Assembly: GCA_958417755.1 (NCBI GenBank)
Contig: CATZDY010000038.1
Span: 1 to 22,916 of the forward strand
Direction of reading: 5' to 3'
Origin: an uncultured Peptococcaceae bacterium
Lineage (GTDB): Bacteria; Bacillota; Desulfotomaculia; Desulfotomaculales; Desulfocucumaceae
DNA length: 22,916 nucleotides
The notes under the pieces are model-generated. The model was given only the letters and a program-made list of their open reading frames with translations. It did not search any database and had not been told where the DNA came from. Both the position numbers and the translations under genes were made by a program. Positions 15,889 to 22,916 of this stretch are shown here, piece by piece (the stretch's first letter is position 1; each line of letters opens with the position of its first letter).

Positions 15889-16176
15889 ATGGTGTTGGAT
15901 TTTTTTACAAGAATATTTGGGAAGGAGAATTGCGCCAGCAAAAATGTAGCAAAGGAAAGATTGCGTCTTGTATTGGTACATGACCGGTCAGATATTTCGC
16001 CCCAAATCATGGAAGAATTAAGAATAGAATTAATCAAAGTCATTAGCAATTATATGGAGATTGACGAATCCGCTTTGGAAGTTTCTTTGGATAGTGGCGA
16101 TAATCAGGTAGCCTTGGTAGCCAATATACCTGTAAAAGGCATGAAACGCTTAAATGAAGCTGTAACAACAGAATAA
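15889..16176 (+). CDS. minE: Cell division topological specificity factor MinE
   Basis: A 95-residue MinE of normal size. The N-terminal MVLDFFTRIFG membrane-targeting segment is followed by AKERLRLVLVHDRSDISPQ, the anti-MinCD helix/strand, then the dimerisation part EELRIELIKVISNYMEID. ATG 15889 lies after a G-rich ribosome site (GAGGGGGG) and 15 nt from the minD stop. It stimulates MinD ATPase to drive pole-to-pole oscillation. A terminator follows directly. Confidence 0.96.
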   Translation: MVLDFFTRIFGKENCASKNVAKERLRLVLVHDRSDISPQIMEELRIELIKVISNYMEIDESALEVSLDSGDNQVALVANIPVKGMKRLNEAVTTE

Positions 16177-16197
16177 TACAAAAAGGGAAATGAAATT

Positions 16198-16257
16198 GAT
16201 GGTAAGTTTTCTTTCTGATTGTTTGTTGAAAGAGCTTACCATCATTTTTATTTTTTT
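16198..16257 (+). terminator. Intrinsic terminator after minE
   Basis: GATGGTAAG (16198-16206) pairs with CTTACCATC (16235-16243). An inner CTTTC/GAAAG stem is possible, and ATTTTTATTTTTTT follows. It ends the minCDE transcript. Confidence 0.8.
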
Positions 16258-16382
16258 CCTGAAGACTATATTTTTTGGGTGAATTTGAGTAAAATGATAA
16301 GAGCACAAATAAAGCACAATGGTTGTAGAATGATTGTTTATGAATCATGGAAAAAATAAGGATATGATTCCTTGGGTATGGT

Positions 16383-16412
16383 AATATCAATCGCCTGATG
16401 TTGATTGATATT
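16383..16412 (+). other. Hairpin in the rodA leader
   Basis: AATATCAATC (16383-16392) and GATTGATATT (16403-16412) form a perfect 10-bp stem with a 10-nt loop, ending shortly before the rodA start region. No U-tract follows. It could be an operator palindrome or an mRNA structure. Confidence 0.5.
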
Positions 16413-16429
16413 TAGTTTACATTATTGAT

Positions 16430-17827
16430 TTGTTGCAAAGTGGGTGGTGCTGTATTTTTCGTAGGGTTTTGGAAGGATTGGATTATACTCTTTTGGTGGT
16501 AGCCTTTGCCATTATTGCCTTTGGCATTATCATGATTGGCAGCGCTTCGTTAGAATATACAGATGCTTCTTATGTTCAGCTCAAAGATATGACCATATTA
16601 CAAAAGTTTATGCAATTTGATTATGGGGTCATTGGAAGACAACTGTTGGGTGTAGTCCTGGGAATTATTGGTATGCTCATGATTCTTTATATTGATTATG
16701 AAGATATGGGAAAATACACAAAACATTTATATGTTTTTAATATTATCATGTTGTTGGCTGTGTTTATTGTAGGACATACAGCTTTAGGTGCCCAGAGATG
16801 GATTATCATAGGGCCTTTGCAATTTCAGCCTTCTGAAATTGCAAAAATCATTATTATCATTACATTTGCTGATTTTTTAACCCGCAGGGAAGGAAAATTA
16901 AACCGTCTCCGGGACCTTATCCCTTGTTTCGCCTTTGTAGGCGTTCCCATGGTATTGGTGCTAGCACAACCTGATTTAGGGACTTCTTTGGTTTTTTTGG
17001 CCATAACCTTTGGCATGCTTTTTGTGGCTGGCGCACGTCCTGCCTTGTTGCTGGGTTTAATAGGCCTTGGAATTTTTTTAGGAGCAAGCATTTATATTGT
17101 CCATGGACAATTGCATAGCACAGCTGAGGCTTGGGATGATCAAGTCAAACAAGTGGAAGCTGCCATACAAGGCACTCCGCTAACAGAGGAAAATAATCAA
17201 GATATATTAAATCAATTGCAAAAAAATAAATTAACCACAAGCAAGGAAGATTTACAGACGTATCTGGATATGATAATGCCAAAGCATGAAAAAGCCCATG
17301 TTTACCATGAGTTATTTCACAAATATACATTAAAGGAATACCAAATGACCAGGATTATATCCTTTGTATCTCCGGAAAGTGATTTACAAGGGGCAGGATA
17401 TCATGTATGGCAATCTAAAATTGCCTTAGGATCCGGAGGCTTTTTTGGTAAAGGCCTCTTGGAAGGGACTCAAAGTCATTTTTTCTTACCCATTGGGCAA
17501 ACGGATTTTATTTTTTCAGTCATGGGGGAAGAATTTGGTTTGATGGGTGTGCTGATTCTGTTGACTCTTTATTTTGCTTTATTATACCGGGGTATTCAAA
17601 TATCCTGTATGGCCAAAGATATGTTTGGTACCTTATTGGCCATTGGGGTAGTATCTAAATTTGCTTTTCATATCGTAGAAAATGTTGGTATGTCCGTGGG
17701 ATTGATGCCTGTGGCAGGGATTCCCTTGCCTTTGTTTAGTTATGGAGGAACCAATATGGTGGCCAATTTATTGGCCATTGGTTTGTTGCTTAATATTTAT
17801 GTAAGGAGACAGAAACTTTTATTCTAA
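16430..17827 (+). CDS. rodA: RodA-type SEDS peptidoglycan polymerase
   Basis: A polytopic SEDS protein of 457-465 residues. GLDYTLLVVAFAIIAFG, TALGAQRWIIIGPLQFQPSE (117-136), LAQPDLGTSLVF, SPESDLQGAGYH and GIPLPLFSYGGTNM are RodA/FtsW signatures. It polymerises lipid II together with the class B PBP encoded upstream. Typical RodA has about 370-400 residues; the extra length is a charged, mostly helical insertion at residues 227-302, in the large extracellular loop before YQMTRIISFVSPESD. No ATG start is available. TTG 16430 has no ribosome site, whereas GTGGTG (16444-16449) sits 4 nt before an in-frame ATT at 16454. A terminator follows. Confidence 0.93.
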   Translation: MLQSGWCCIFRRVLEGLDYTLLVVAFAIIAFGIIMIGSASLEYTDASYVQLKDMTILQKFMQFDYGVIGRQLLGVVLGIIGMLMILYIDYEDMGKYTKHLYVFNIIMLLAVFIVGHTALGAQRWIIIGPLQFQPSEIAKIIIIITFADFLTRREGKLNRLRDLIPCFAFVGVPMVLVLAQPDLGTSLVFLAITFGMLFVAGARPALLLGLIGLGIFLGASIYIVHGQLHSTAEAWDDQVKQVEAAIQGTPLTEENNQDILNQLQKNKLTTSKEDLQTYLDMIMPKHEKAHVYHELFHKYTLKEYQMTRIISFVSPESDLQGAGYHVWQSKIALGSGGFFGKGLLEGTQSHFFLPIGQTDFIFSVMGEEFGLMGVLILLTLYFALLYRGIQISCMAKDMFGTLLAIGVVSKFAFHIVENVGMSVGLMPVAGIPLPLFSYGGTNMVANLLAIGLLLNIYVRRQKLLF

Positions 17828-17867
17828 CTTATCATAGGAATGCATAAAGGAAATAGGAAAATTGGCT

Positions 17868-17912
17868 AAAAACGTTGTCCTATCTATTTTAGAAGATAGG
17901 ACAACGTTTTTT
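17868..17912 (+). terminator. Intrinsic terminator after rodA
   Basis: A perfect 17-bp stem, AAAACGTTGTCCTATCT (17869-17885) with AGATAGGACAACGTTTT (17894-17910), ending in a T-run to 17912. Its symmetry allows bidirectional action. Confidence 0.88.
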
Positions 17913-17995
17913 ATGAAAATTTCATTTTTCATTGGTATTTTGTAAAAATAATGATATTTATGATGAATTATAGGGTATATCTATTGAATTGCCCA

Positions 17996-18024
17996 TGGAC
18001 AGACGATTTTTTAAAGCTTATAAT
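17996..18024 (+). promoter_or_regulatory. Sigma-A-like promoter upstream of the amidase
   Basis: TGGACA (17996-18001), a 17-nt spacer, and a perfect TATAAT (18019-18024). It would give a leader of about 230 nt before the amidase reading frames, or a separate small transcript. Confidence 0.55.
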
Positions 18025-18261
18025 AGTATATATTGGATTTATACCCATTTGTTACAAAAATGATGCATTTTTCAAAAGGAAATGACAGCTTAAAATTAAA
18101 TTGATTATTATTGATAGAATTAATATATCAATATATTGAATCATCTACTGCTTTTTGTGCTAATGTGCTGTTTATGATGGATTTTATCTATTTTATGATT
18201 GGTTATGATACGATAAGGCTAATTTTAATTTAAATTTGTTAGAATGTAGAAAGGAGGTTTT

Positions 18262-18327
18262 ATGATACGAGAGCTAAAAAAGCCTTTTATGCAAAATCAA
18301 AAGCGCCTTATCTTATTTTTGGGCTAG
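18262..18327 (+). other. 21-codon upstream frame with A_AAA_AAG slippery site; probable N-terminus of the amidase in another frame
   Basis: ATG 18262 follows a near-perfect GAAAGGAGG and opens a frame beginning MIRELKKPF that stops at TAG 18325-18327. Codons CTA-AAA-AAG place the heptamer A_AAA_AAG at 18276-18282 in the right register for -1 slippage, as in dnaX. After slippage the frame reads AFYAKSKAPYLIFG and then a hydrophobic helix (LALMILIASMLILFCFQ) straight into the amidase. A weak stem (AAGCCTTTT with two bulges against 18299-18309) lies just after the slip site. An ordinary indel or sequencing error is the main alternative. Confidence 0.55.
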
Positions 18328-18386
18328 CATTGATGATTCTCATTGCAAGTATGTTGATTCTGTTTTGCTTTCAAGGAGAGCCCCTG

Positions 18387-19067
18387 ATGAAATCCCATAT
18401 CATTGCTTTGGATGCTGGTCATGGTGGAATTGACCCTGGAGCTGTGGGAGTGATACTGGAGTCAGAGCTAACAGAAGCAACCATTGGTTATTTAGAGGAA
18501 TTTCTTGAGCAAGATGACAACTACACGCCCCGTTTATGCAGGGAATACGAGGAAAATGCTTCTGTTGCAGAAAGATGTGAGGCAGCCAAAGGGGCAGAAT
18601 TATTGGTATCTGTGCATGCCAATTCGGATAGATATGCCTCAAGCAATGGATTTGAATGTTATCCAGCACCTCCAGGTAGAACCTATCATGAAGAGAGTTT
18701 ACGTTTTGCCCGGTTGATTGTGGATGCTATACAAGATGTGGGGATTACTGTTCGAGGTATTGATGGCATTCGATTTGCCTATTATATGCCCAATGAGAAT
18801 GGAGAGTCTGAGAAAACCATAAAAGAATCTGATGACCTGACAGTGTATGATGATCCTTCTTTTGGTGTGGTAGAAAAACCGGATTGTCCTGCTGTTTTGA
18901 TAGAACAATGTTTTGTTACCAATGCCAATGATGTTGTCAAATTAGGAACCAAGGCGCAGTGCAAAATTGCTGCTGCTAGATACTATCAGGCTATTTGTGC
19001 CTATTTTGAGACAGTTCCCCAATTTGATAAAAATGGAAATCAGGTGGAGGTAACAAAGACAACATAA
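18387..19067 (+). CDS. cwlD: N-acetylmuramoyl-L-alanine amidase (Amidase_3, CwlD-like)
   Basis: The amidase domain begins KSHIIALDAGHGGIDPGAVG. Zinc ligands can be assigned to H12 in GHGG, E25 in the LESELT segment and the His of LLVSVHANSD. The Glu of VLIEQCFVTN is the catalytic residue. ATG 18387 has AAGGAG (18373-18378) 8 nt upstream and gives 226 residues without signal or anchor. The same frame is open upstream, back through a hydrophobic helix, to the region of the 18262 start (see the slippery-site entry); TTG 18330 is a further possible start without a ribosome site. B. subtilis CwlD has just such an N-terminal anchor and acts in spore-cortex muramic lactam formation. Placement before spoIVFA/B fits sporulation, but the name is by similarity only. 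Confidence 0.8.
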   Translation: MKSHIIALDAGHGGIDPGAVGVILESELTEATIGYLEEFLEQDDNYTPRLCREYEENASVAERCEAAKGAELLVSVHANSDRYASSNGFECYPAPPGRTYHEESLRFARLIVDAIQDVGITVRGIDGIRFAYYMPNENGESEKTIKESDDLTVYDDPSFGVVEKPDCPAVLIEQCFVTNANDVVKLGTKAQCKIAAARYYQAICAYFETVPQFDKNGNQVEVTKTT

Positions 19068-19139
19068 ACAAACCTTTAAATGAATCCAAACCTAGCATAA
19101 TCAAGCAATGCATTTGTTTAGGAAAATTATAAATTAAGA

Positions 19140-19168
19140 GCATATTCCCTTTTCGTTATCCATATATT
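19140..19168 (+). promoter_or_regulatory. Candidate sigma-E (mother-cell) promoter for spoIVFAB
   Basis: GCATATT (19140-19146), a 14-nt spacer, and CATATATT (19161-19168) resemble the sigma-E pattern of a -35 ending ATATT and a -10 beginning CATA. It lies 36 nt before the spoIVFA start. The B. subtilis operon is sigma-E dependent, which supports the reading. Confidence 0.55.
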
Positions 19169-19203
19169 GTAATGACAATGTGCGGGACGGGAGGGGATTT
19201 TTT

Positions 19204-20034
19204 ATGTTTTGGGACATGCTCTGGAAAAAGCAGCGCCTCCGTAAACATGATGCTGGGTGGAAAAACCAAAGCTATTATACAGATTGGGATGAGCCGGGAA
19301 AATCACAAAAGGGAAAAAACAATTGGGGTTGGGAACCTGAGCCTCCAGTAAGGAGAAAGAAGGGCTGGAATAAAATACTGGTGGTGCTTTTTATCTTGGT
19401 GATATTGGTGGCTGTGCGGAATTGGCAAAATCCTTATGGAGAAGAAATGCGTGCAGGGTTACGATATGTATTGACCACAAATTGGAACTTTCAGCCTGTG
19501 GTAGAAAAGGTTGTACAATTGGGGTTGCAGTTAACTGGCGCAGAAAATGAATTTGATAGCGGGATTCCCCGGGGATTGGCCTATCGGGAAACCATGGGGC
19601 AAGCTACATTCAATCAAGAATTGCCCTTGCCTGTATCCGGAGAATTGGTCAAAGAATATGGTTGGCATAAAGATGCCATGGATGATTTAGAGCGGTTTCA
19701 TGCTGGAATCGATATCCAAGCTGCGCCAGGAACTCCAGTAAAAGCTGTATTACCAGGAACTATCATTAAATTAGGACAAGATGGTAATTTGGGCCAATTT
19801 GTTCAATTAGATCATGGTTCAGGCACATATAGCTTATATGCAGGGATAGATTTTGCAGCTTTATCTGTGGGGCAGTCAGTGGCAGCAGGTGAAGAAATCG
19901 GAAAAGTGTCCTCAGGAGGGGGAGAAATCCCTGGGGGAGGATTACATTTTGAGTTGAGGGAACATGACAAATTGATTGATCCATTAACCAAACTTGGGAG
20001 CTTGTCACAATCCCAAGGGGGGCCGGAACATTGA
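19204..20034 (+). CDS. spoIVFA: SpoIVFA-like M23-domain regulatory protein
   Basis: About 276 residues: a charged, Trp/Lys-rich cytoplasmic N-terminus (about 1-55), one membrane helix (ILVVLFILVILVAV), a linker, and a C-terminal LytM/M23 fold (about 150-270) with FHAGIDIQAAPGTPVKAV and GGGLHFELRE. Active M23 enzymes have HxH and a further His after the YxH motif. Here those positions read GLH and LYAG, so two catalytic histidines are missing and the domain is probably not a peptidase, as in B. subtilis SpoIVFA. It should tether and restrain the SpoIVFB protease whose gene starts within its stop (TTGA overlap). ATG 19204 follows GGAGGGGAT (19190-19198). Confidence 0.85.
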   Translation: MFWDMLWKKQRLRKHDAGWKNQSYYTDWDEPGKSQKGKNNWGWEPEPPVRRKKGWNKILVVLFILVILVAVRNWQNPYGEEMRAGLRYVLTTNWNFQPVVEKVVQLGLQLTGAENEFDSGIPRGLAYRETMGQATFNQELPLPVSGELVKEYGWHKDAMDDLERFHAGIDIQAAPGTPVKAVLPGTIIKLGQDGNLGQFVQLDHGSGTYSLYAGIDFAALSVGQSVAAGEEIGKVSSGGGEIPGGGLHFELREHDKLIDPLTKLGSLSQSQGGPEH

Positions 20035-20909
20035 AATTAGGAAAAATCTTTGGGGTTGGGATTTATGTCAACCCTTTCTTTCTGGGGTTAATTGCCCTGT
20101 TCTTTGTGGCTGGTGTATTGGGAAAAGGCCTTTTGGCCTTTGCAGTGGTTTTTATTCATGAGTTTGTTCACACCATGGTGGCAAAAAGAATGGGAGTCCA
20201 AGTGTATGAAGTTGAATTACTTCCCTTTGGCGGTGTAACCAAAATGGGGGATGATCCTGCCTTGGATCCCATGAAAGAACTATGCATTGCTGCTGCGGGT
20301 CCTCTCAGTAATATTGTTTTGGCTCTAGGGGCTATTGCTTGTAAAAATTACGGCATTTGGCATGAAACCTTAGGGCCTTTTTTTCTCCAAATTAATTTAC
20401 TGATTGCCCTTTTTAATGTTTTACCAGCTCTTCCTTTGGATGGAGGCAGGGTGTATCGGGCTATATTGGCAGGACGTATGGGATTAAAAAAAGCCACGTA
20501 TCAAGCTGCCTTTGTCGGGCAGATTTGGTCGTGGCTGATCATGGGAGTAGGACTTTTGGGTCTTGTATGGGGCATAATGGGACTTGATGTGATGATCACC
20601 GGGGCTTTTCTCTATTATGCTGCCACCAAGGAGAAAATGGCAGCACCTTACCTTTTTATGAAACATGTGACTAGGAAAAAAGATGAATTATTGGAAAAGG
20701 GCTTATTAGCCACAGATTTTTTTGTTGCTTTAGAAGATACGGTGTTAGGCGATTTGATTCAAGTATTTTTACCTCAAAAATTTCATATCATCATTGTTTT
20801 GGATAAAGATTTGCGCTATCAAGGCATTGTCATGGAAAAGACAATTGTAGAGAGCCTATCTGTTTATGGCTATGATTTGCCTGTGGGAAAATTATTAGGG
20901 CAATTGTAG
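20031..20909 (+). CDS. spoIVFB: SpoIVFB intramembrane metalloprotease (M50, pro-sigma-K processing)
   Basis: A 292-residue site-2-type protease with six or so membrane segments. HEFVH gives zinc ligands H43 and H47 with catalytic E44, and NVLPALPLDGGR gives D137. These are the same residue numbers as in B. subtilis SpoIVFB, which supports orthology. The last 75 residues resemble a CBS domain (FHIIIVLDKDLRYQGIVMEKTI), the ATP-sensing part of the family. It is predicted to release sigma-K in the mother cell. The start is TTG 20031, overlapping the spoIVFA stop, with AAGGGGGG upstream. Confidence 0.93.
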   Translation: MKLGKIFGVGIYVNPFFLGLIALFFVAGVLGKGLLAFAVVFIHEFVHTMVAKRMGVQVYEVELLPFGGVTKMGDDPALDPMKELCIAAAGPLSNIVLALGAIACKNYGIWHETLGPFFLQINLLIALFNVLPALPLDGGRVYRAILAGRMGLKKATYQAAFVGQIWSWLIMGVGLLGLVWGIMGLDVMITGAFLYYAATKEKMAAPYLFMKHVTRKKDELLEKGLLATDFFVALEDTVLGDLIQVFLPQKFHIIIVLDKDLRYQGIVMEKTIVESLSVYGYDLPVGKLLGQL

Positions 20910-20976
20910 TTTGTTATGGGTTCCTATGGGATAAATGTTTGAAAGAAGGCAATACTTAAAATAAGGAGGTGATGGA

Positions 20977-21732
20977 ATGGATGGCAAAACAAAAGTAGCA
21001 CTGTTTGTTGATTATGAAAATTTATTCTATAGCATGCATAACAAATTTCAATGCCAACCGGATCCCATGGAGTTAGTCAATATTGCTTTGGATTATGGAC
21101 AAATTACCTTTGCCAGGGCCTACGGAGATTTTGAAAAAAATGTGTATATTAAGGCAGAGGTACCTAAATTAAGGGCTTCTAGCATTGAAGTGGTGCATAC
21201 CAGAACGGAAGTAGTTGGGGGGAAGGAAAAATCCTTTACGGATTTTAAAATTTTAGAAGATTTATTTGTGTTTAAGGAAGAAAATCGGGATGTATCCACA
21301 GTGGTATTGGCCACAGGAGACGGCCATTTTTCTAATATTGTGGCTAGAATGAAAATTAGGGATGGAAAAAAAGTTGTGGTAGTGGCTGTGAAAGGTTCCA
21401 TTAGCCGAGAATTACAAATGGCTGCAGGAAAAGAAGATGTTTTAGAAATATCCGGTCGTTCTTTTGAAGTAAATTTGGAACATTTGAAACGTTTTATCAT
21501 TGCCCAAGAAGAACGTTATAGATATTTAACCTTTATCAGAACATCCCAAGCATACTTGGATAGTTTAAATGTTCCTTTGGAGCAAAAAGATTTTTATCAA
21601 AAGAAAATTATATGTGCCATGAATAAGCTAATTGAGGCTGGAGAGATTGAACAAATCAAAATTGTCAGAAATGACATTCCGGTGAATGTCATTCGCACTT
21701 GTGCTTCAGAGAACATAGCAAAGCTTGGTTAA
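20977..21732 (+). CDS. NYN-domain (LabA/DUF88-type) predicted ribonuclease
   Basis: A 251-residue protein. The N-terminal NYN/PIN-like domain (about 5-165) has ALFVDYENLFYSM with D12 and N15, a KSFTDFKILEDL Asp, and the VVLATGDGHFSNIV Asp, which together make the acidic metal-binding site of the fold. The C-terminal 70 residues (from about 180) are helical and basic, possibly a winged-helix nucleic-acid-binding part. ATG 20977 has a near-full anti-SD match, AAGGAGGTGAT (20963-20973). The gene is 67 nt after spoIVFB and has its own terminator. Function is not established; RNA processing is an inference from the fold. Confidence 0.85.
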   Translation: MDGKTKVALFVDYENLFYSMHNKFQCQPDPMELVNIALDYGQITFARAYGDFEKNVYIKAEVPKLRASSIEVVHTRTEVVGGKEKSFTDFKILEDLFVFKEENRDVSTVVLATGDGHFSNIVARMKIRDGKKVVVVAVKGSISRELQMAAGKEDVLEISGRSFEVNLEHLKRFIIAQEERYRYLTFIRTSQAYLDSLNVPLEQKDFYQKKIICAMNKLIEAGEIEQIKIVRNDIPVNVIRTCASENIAKLG

Positions 21733-21826
21733 TTGTTGGCGTAAAATTAAAAATATATTGATTGATACCGTTTGATGATTGTAAAAAGAAAACCCATGAT
21801 AAAATATAGCGATAGTGAATCAGTAT

Positions 21827-21873
21827 AAAAAGGAAAAAGGCGATAGCCCTTTGGTGACGCCTTTTTCCTTTTT
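21827..21873 (+). terminator. Intrinsic terminator after the NYN gene
   Basis: A perfect 16-bp stem, AAAAAGGAAAAAGGCG (21827-21842) with CGCCTTTTTCCTTTTT (21858-21873), loop 15 nt. The 3' arm is itself T-rich. Confidence 0.85.
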
Positions 21874-22118
21874 CTTTGGGAAAGAAAAGGCTTATAGCAT
21901 AAGGTTGCTTTATAAATGATACAGGTTTTTTCCCTTTACATATAGAAAAAACAATGTACAATCTTATAAGAATCACAGGTTCTTTTTGGGGCATGGGAAG
22001 GACAAGATAGGTTCCTGATGGTTAGATGTAACAAAAGAATTAATAAAATAAAGTATTTGGTATTTTTTGTTAGTTAAGTTTAGGGTATAATGTAAATAGT
22101 GAGCAAAAGGAGGCGACA

Positions 22119-22136
22119 TACCGGAGCTTTCCGGTT
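22119..22136 (+). promoter_or_regulatory. Hairpin between ribosome site and start codon
   Basis: ACCGGA-GCTT-TCCGGT (22120-22135) is a 6-bp stem with a tetraloop. It lies between a strong AAAGGAGG and ATG 22143, which are otherwise about 29 nt apart. Folding would shorten the effective distance to about 13 nt. Confidence 0.5.
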
Positions 22137-22142
22137 GACCAT

Positions 22143-22916
22143 ATGCAGCCAATGTTAGAAAAAGTGCTTTCCAAAGTACAAAAACCAGCGCGCTACACAG
22201 GAGGCGAATGGAATGCCATACAGAAGAAATGGCGGGCGACTGATATTAAAGTTGCTTTTGCTTTTCCTGATGTATATGAAGTGGGCATGTCTCATTTAGG
22301 GTTACAAATTTTGTATCATGTGGTGAATCAACGAGAGGATGCCTTGATGGAACGGGTGTTTGTCCCTTGGATAGATATGGAAGCCATGATGCGGGAGCAT
22401 CATATTCCTTTATATACCTTGGAAAGCAAAAGACCAGTCCAAGATTTTGATATTTTGGCCTTTACATTGCAGTATGAAATGACCTTTACTAATATATTAA
22501 CAATTTTGGATTTAGCAGGCTTACCTTTGCGTGCCATAGAGCGGGATCAACAGTTTCCTTTGGTGATTGCCGGTGGTCCTTGCGGATTTAATCCAGAGCC
22601 TTTGGCTAATTTTATTGATGCCTTTGTCATTGGGGAAGGAGAAGAAGTATTTGGGGAGCTCATTGAGGCCATGCAAGAGGTCCGAGGGTTGTCCCGAGGG
22701 GAGCAATTACACAGGCTGGCCCAAGTGCAAGGGGTTTATGTGCCATCTTTTTATGAAATATCCTATGATTCCCAGGGCAAAGTAAATTCTTTTCAGCAAG
22801 TTGAAGGGATTTCCCCTTATGTGATGAAACGGGTGCTGAAGCATTTTGACCAAGCCCCTTTTCCCAGCAAAACCCCTGTTCCTTCCACCAGTGTGGTCCA
22901 TGATCGGGTGATGGTG
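22143..22916 (+). CDS. TIGR03960-type radical SAM protein, N-terminal part (runs off window)
   Basis: 258 codons are open to the window end with no stop. MQPMLEKVLSKVQKPARYTGGEWN is followed by KVAFAFPDVYEVGMSHLGLQ, FTLQYEMTFTNIL, VIAGGPCGFNPEPLANFIDAFVIGEGEE and the start of the segment before the radical SAM core. These match the N-terminal cobalamin-binding-like domain of the family often found beside spoIVFB, rne/rng, rplU and obg in Clostridia. The CxxxCxxC cluster would lie beyond the window. The start is ATG 22143 or ATG 22152, both beyond the usual distance from AAAGGAGG. Biochemical function is not established. Confidence 0.85.
   Translation, partial: MQPMLEKVLSKVQKPARYTGGEWNAIQKKWRATDIKVAFAFPDVYEVGMSHLGLQILYHVVNQREDALMERVFVPWIDMEAMMREHHIPLYTLESKRPVQDFDILAFTLQYEMTFTNILTILDLAGLPLRAIERDQQFPLVIAGGPCGFNPEPLANFIDAFVIGEGEEVFGELIEAMQEVRGLSRGEQLHRLAQVQGVYVPSFYEISYDSQGKVNSFQQVEGISPYVMKRVLKHFDQAPFPSKTPVPSTSVVHDRVMV

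Larger units (their letters stand above)
17828..18261. other. AT-rich intergenic region between rodA and the amidase
   Basis: 434 nt holding the rodA terminator (17868-17912), a sigma-A-like promoter (17996-18024) and then about 230 nt of very AT-rich leader without recognisable structure or ORF, ending in the ribosome site GAAAGGAGG (18249-18257). Confidence 0.5.
21733..22142. other. Intergenic region before the radical SAM gene
   Basis: 410 nt with the NYN-gene terminator at 21827-21873, AT-rich sequence, a TATAAT at 22086-22091 lacking a good -35, the ribosome site AAAGGAGG (22106-22113) and a short hairpin before the start codon. I see no other gene. Confidence 0.5.

Noticed and set aside
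1..22916. CRISPR arrays, insertion sequences, tRNA or rRNA genes
   Set aside because: I saw no regularly spaced repeats, transposase, terminal inverted repeats or RNA gene folds on either strand.

Overview
This window looks like chromosome of a low-GC, endospore-forming Clostridia-type Firmicute. Three things point there: a radC-mreBCD-PBP2-minCDE-rodA block leading into spoIVFA/spoIVFB, strong AGGAGG ribosome sites with many TTG and GTG starts, and corrinoid-dependent methyl transfer genes. The order resembles Peptococcaceae-like genomes, but that is my inference and the species is not identified. All convincing genes are on the + strand.

Region 1 (1-7860) is an accessory catabolic island. 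It holds a two-subunit class I CoA-transferase-like pair, a CaiB/BaiF (class III) CoA-transferase, a 30-residue membrane peptide, a sodium:solute symporter, a HutP-family RNA-binding regulator, a corrinoid protein and a UroD-family (MtaA/CmuA-like) methyltransferase. It reads as uptake of a small organic solute, CoA activation or cleavage, and methyl transfer to a cobamide. The substrate cannot be read from sequence. The main discovery candidate is here: two near-identical leader terminators share an identical 10-nt box at identical spacing. One lies just before the CoA-transferase pair and the other between hutP and the methyltransferase genes. The second mirrors the HutP-controlled terminator between hutP and hutH in Bacillus subtilis, yet no histidine-degradation gene is present. 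The CoA-transferase B subunit also lacks the catalytic glutamate of its family.

Region 2 (7861-8502) is AT-rich and mostly non-coding, with degenerate repeats and a candidate promoter for the next block.

Region 3 (8503-17912) is the cell-shape and division block: radC, mreB, mreC, mreD, a class B PBP with a long Pro/Gln-rich tail, a MinC lacking its N-terminal domain, minD, minE, and a RodA with a large extra extracellular loop. Intrinsic terminators follow PBP2, minE and rodA.

Region 4 (17913-22916) holds a CwlD-like amidase whose membrane anchor is in another frame, joined through an A_AAA_AAG heptamer. Then come spoIVFA (with a plausible sigma-E promoter) and spoIVFB, a NYN-domain protein with a strong terminator, and the start of a TIGR03960-type radical SAM protein that runs off the window.
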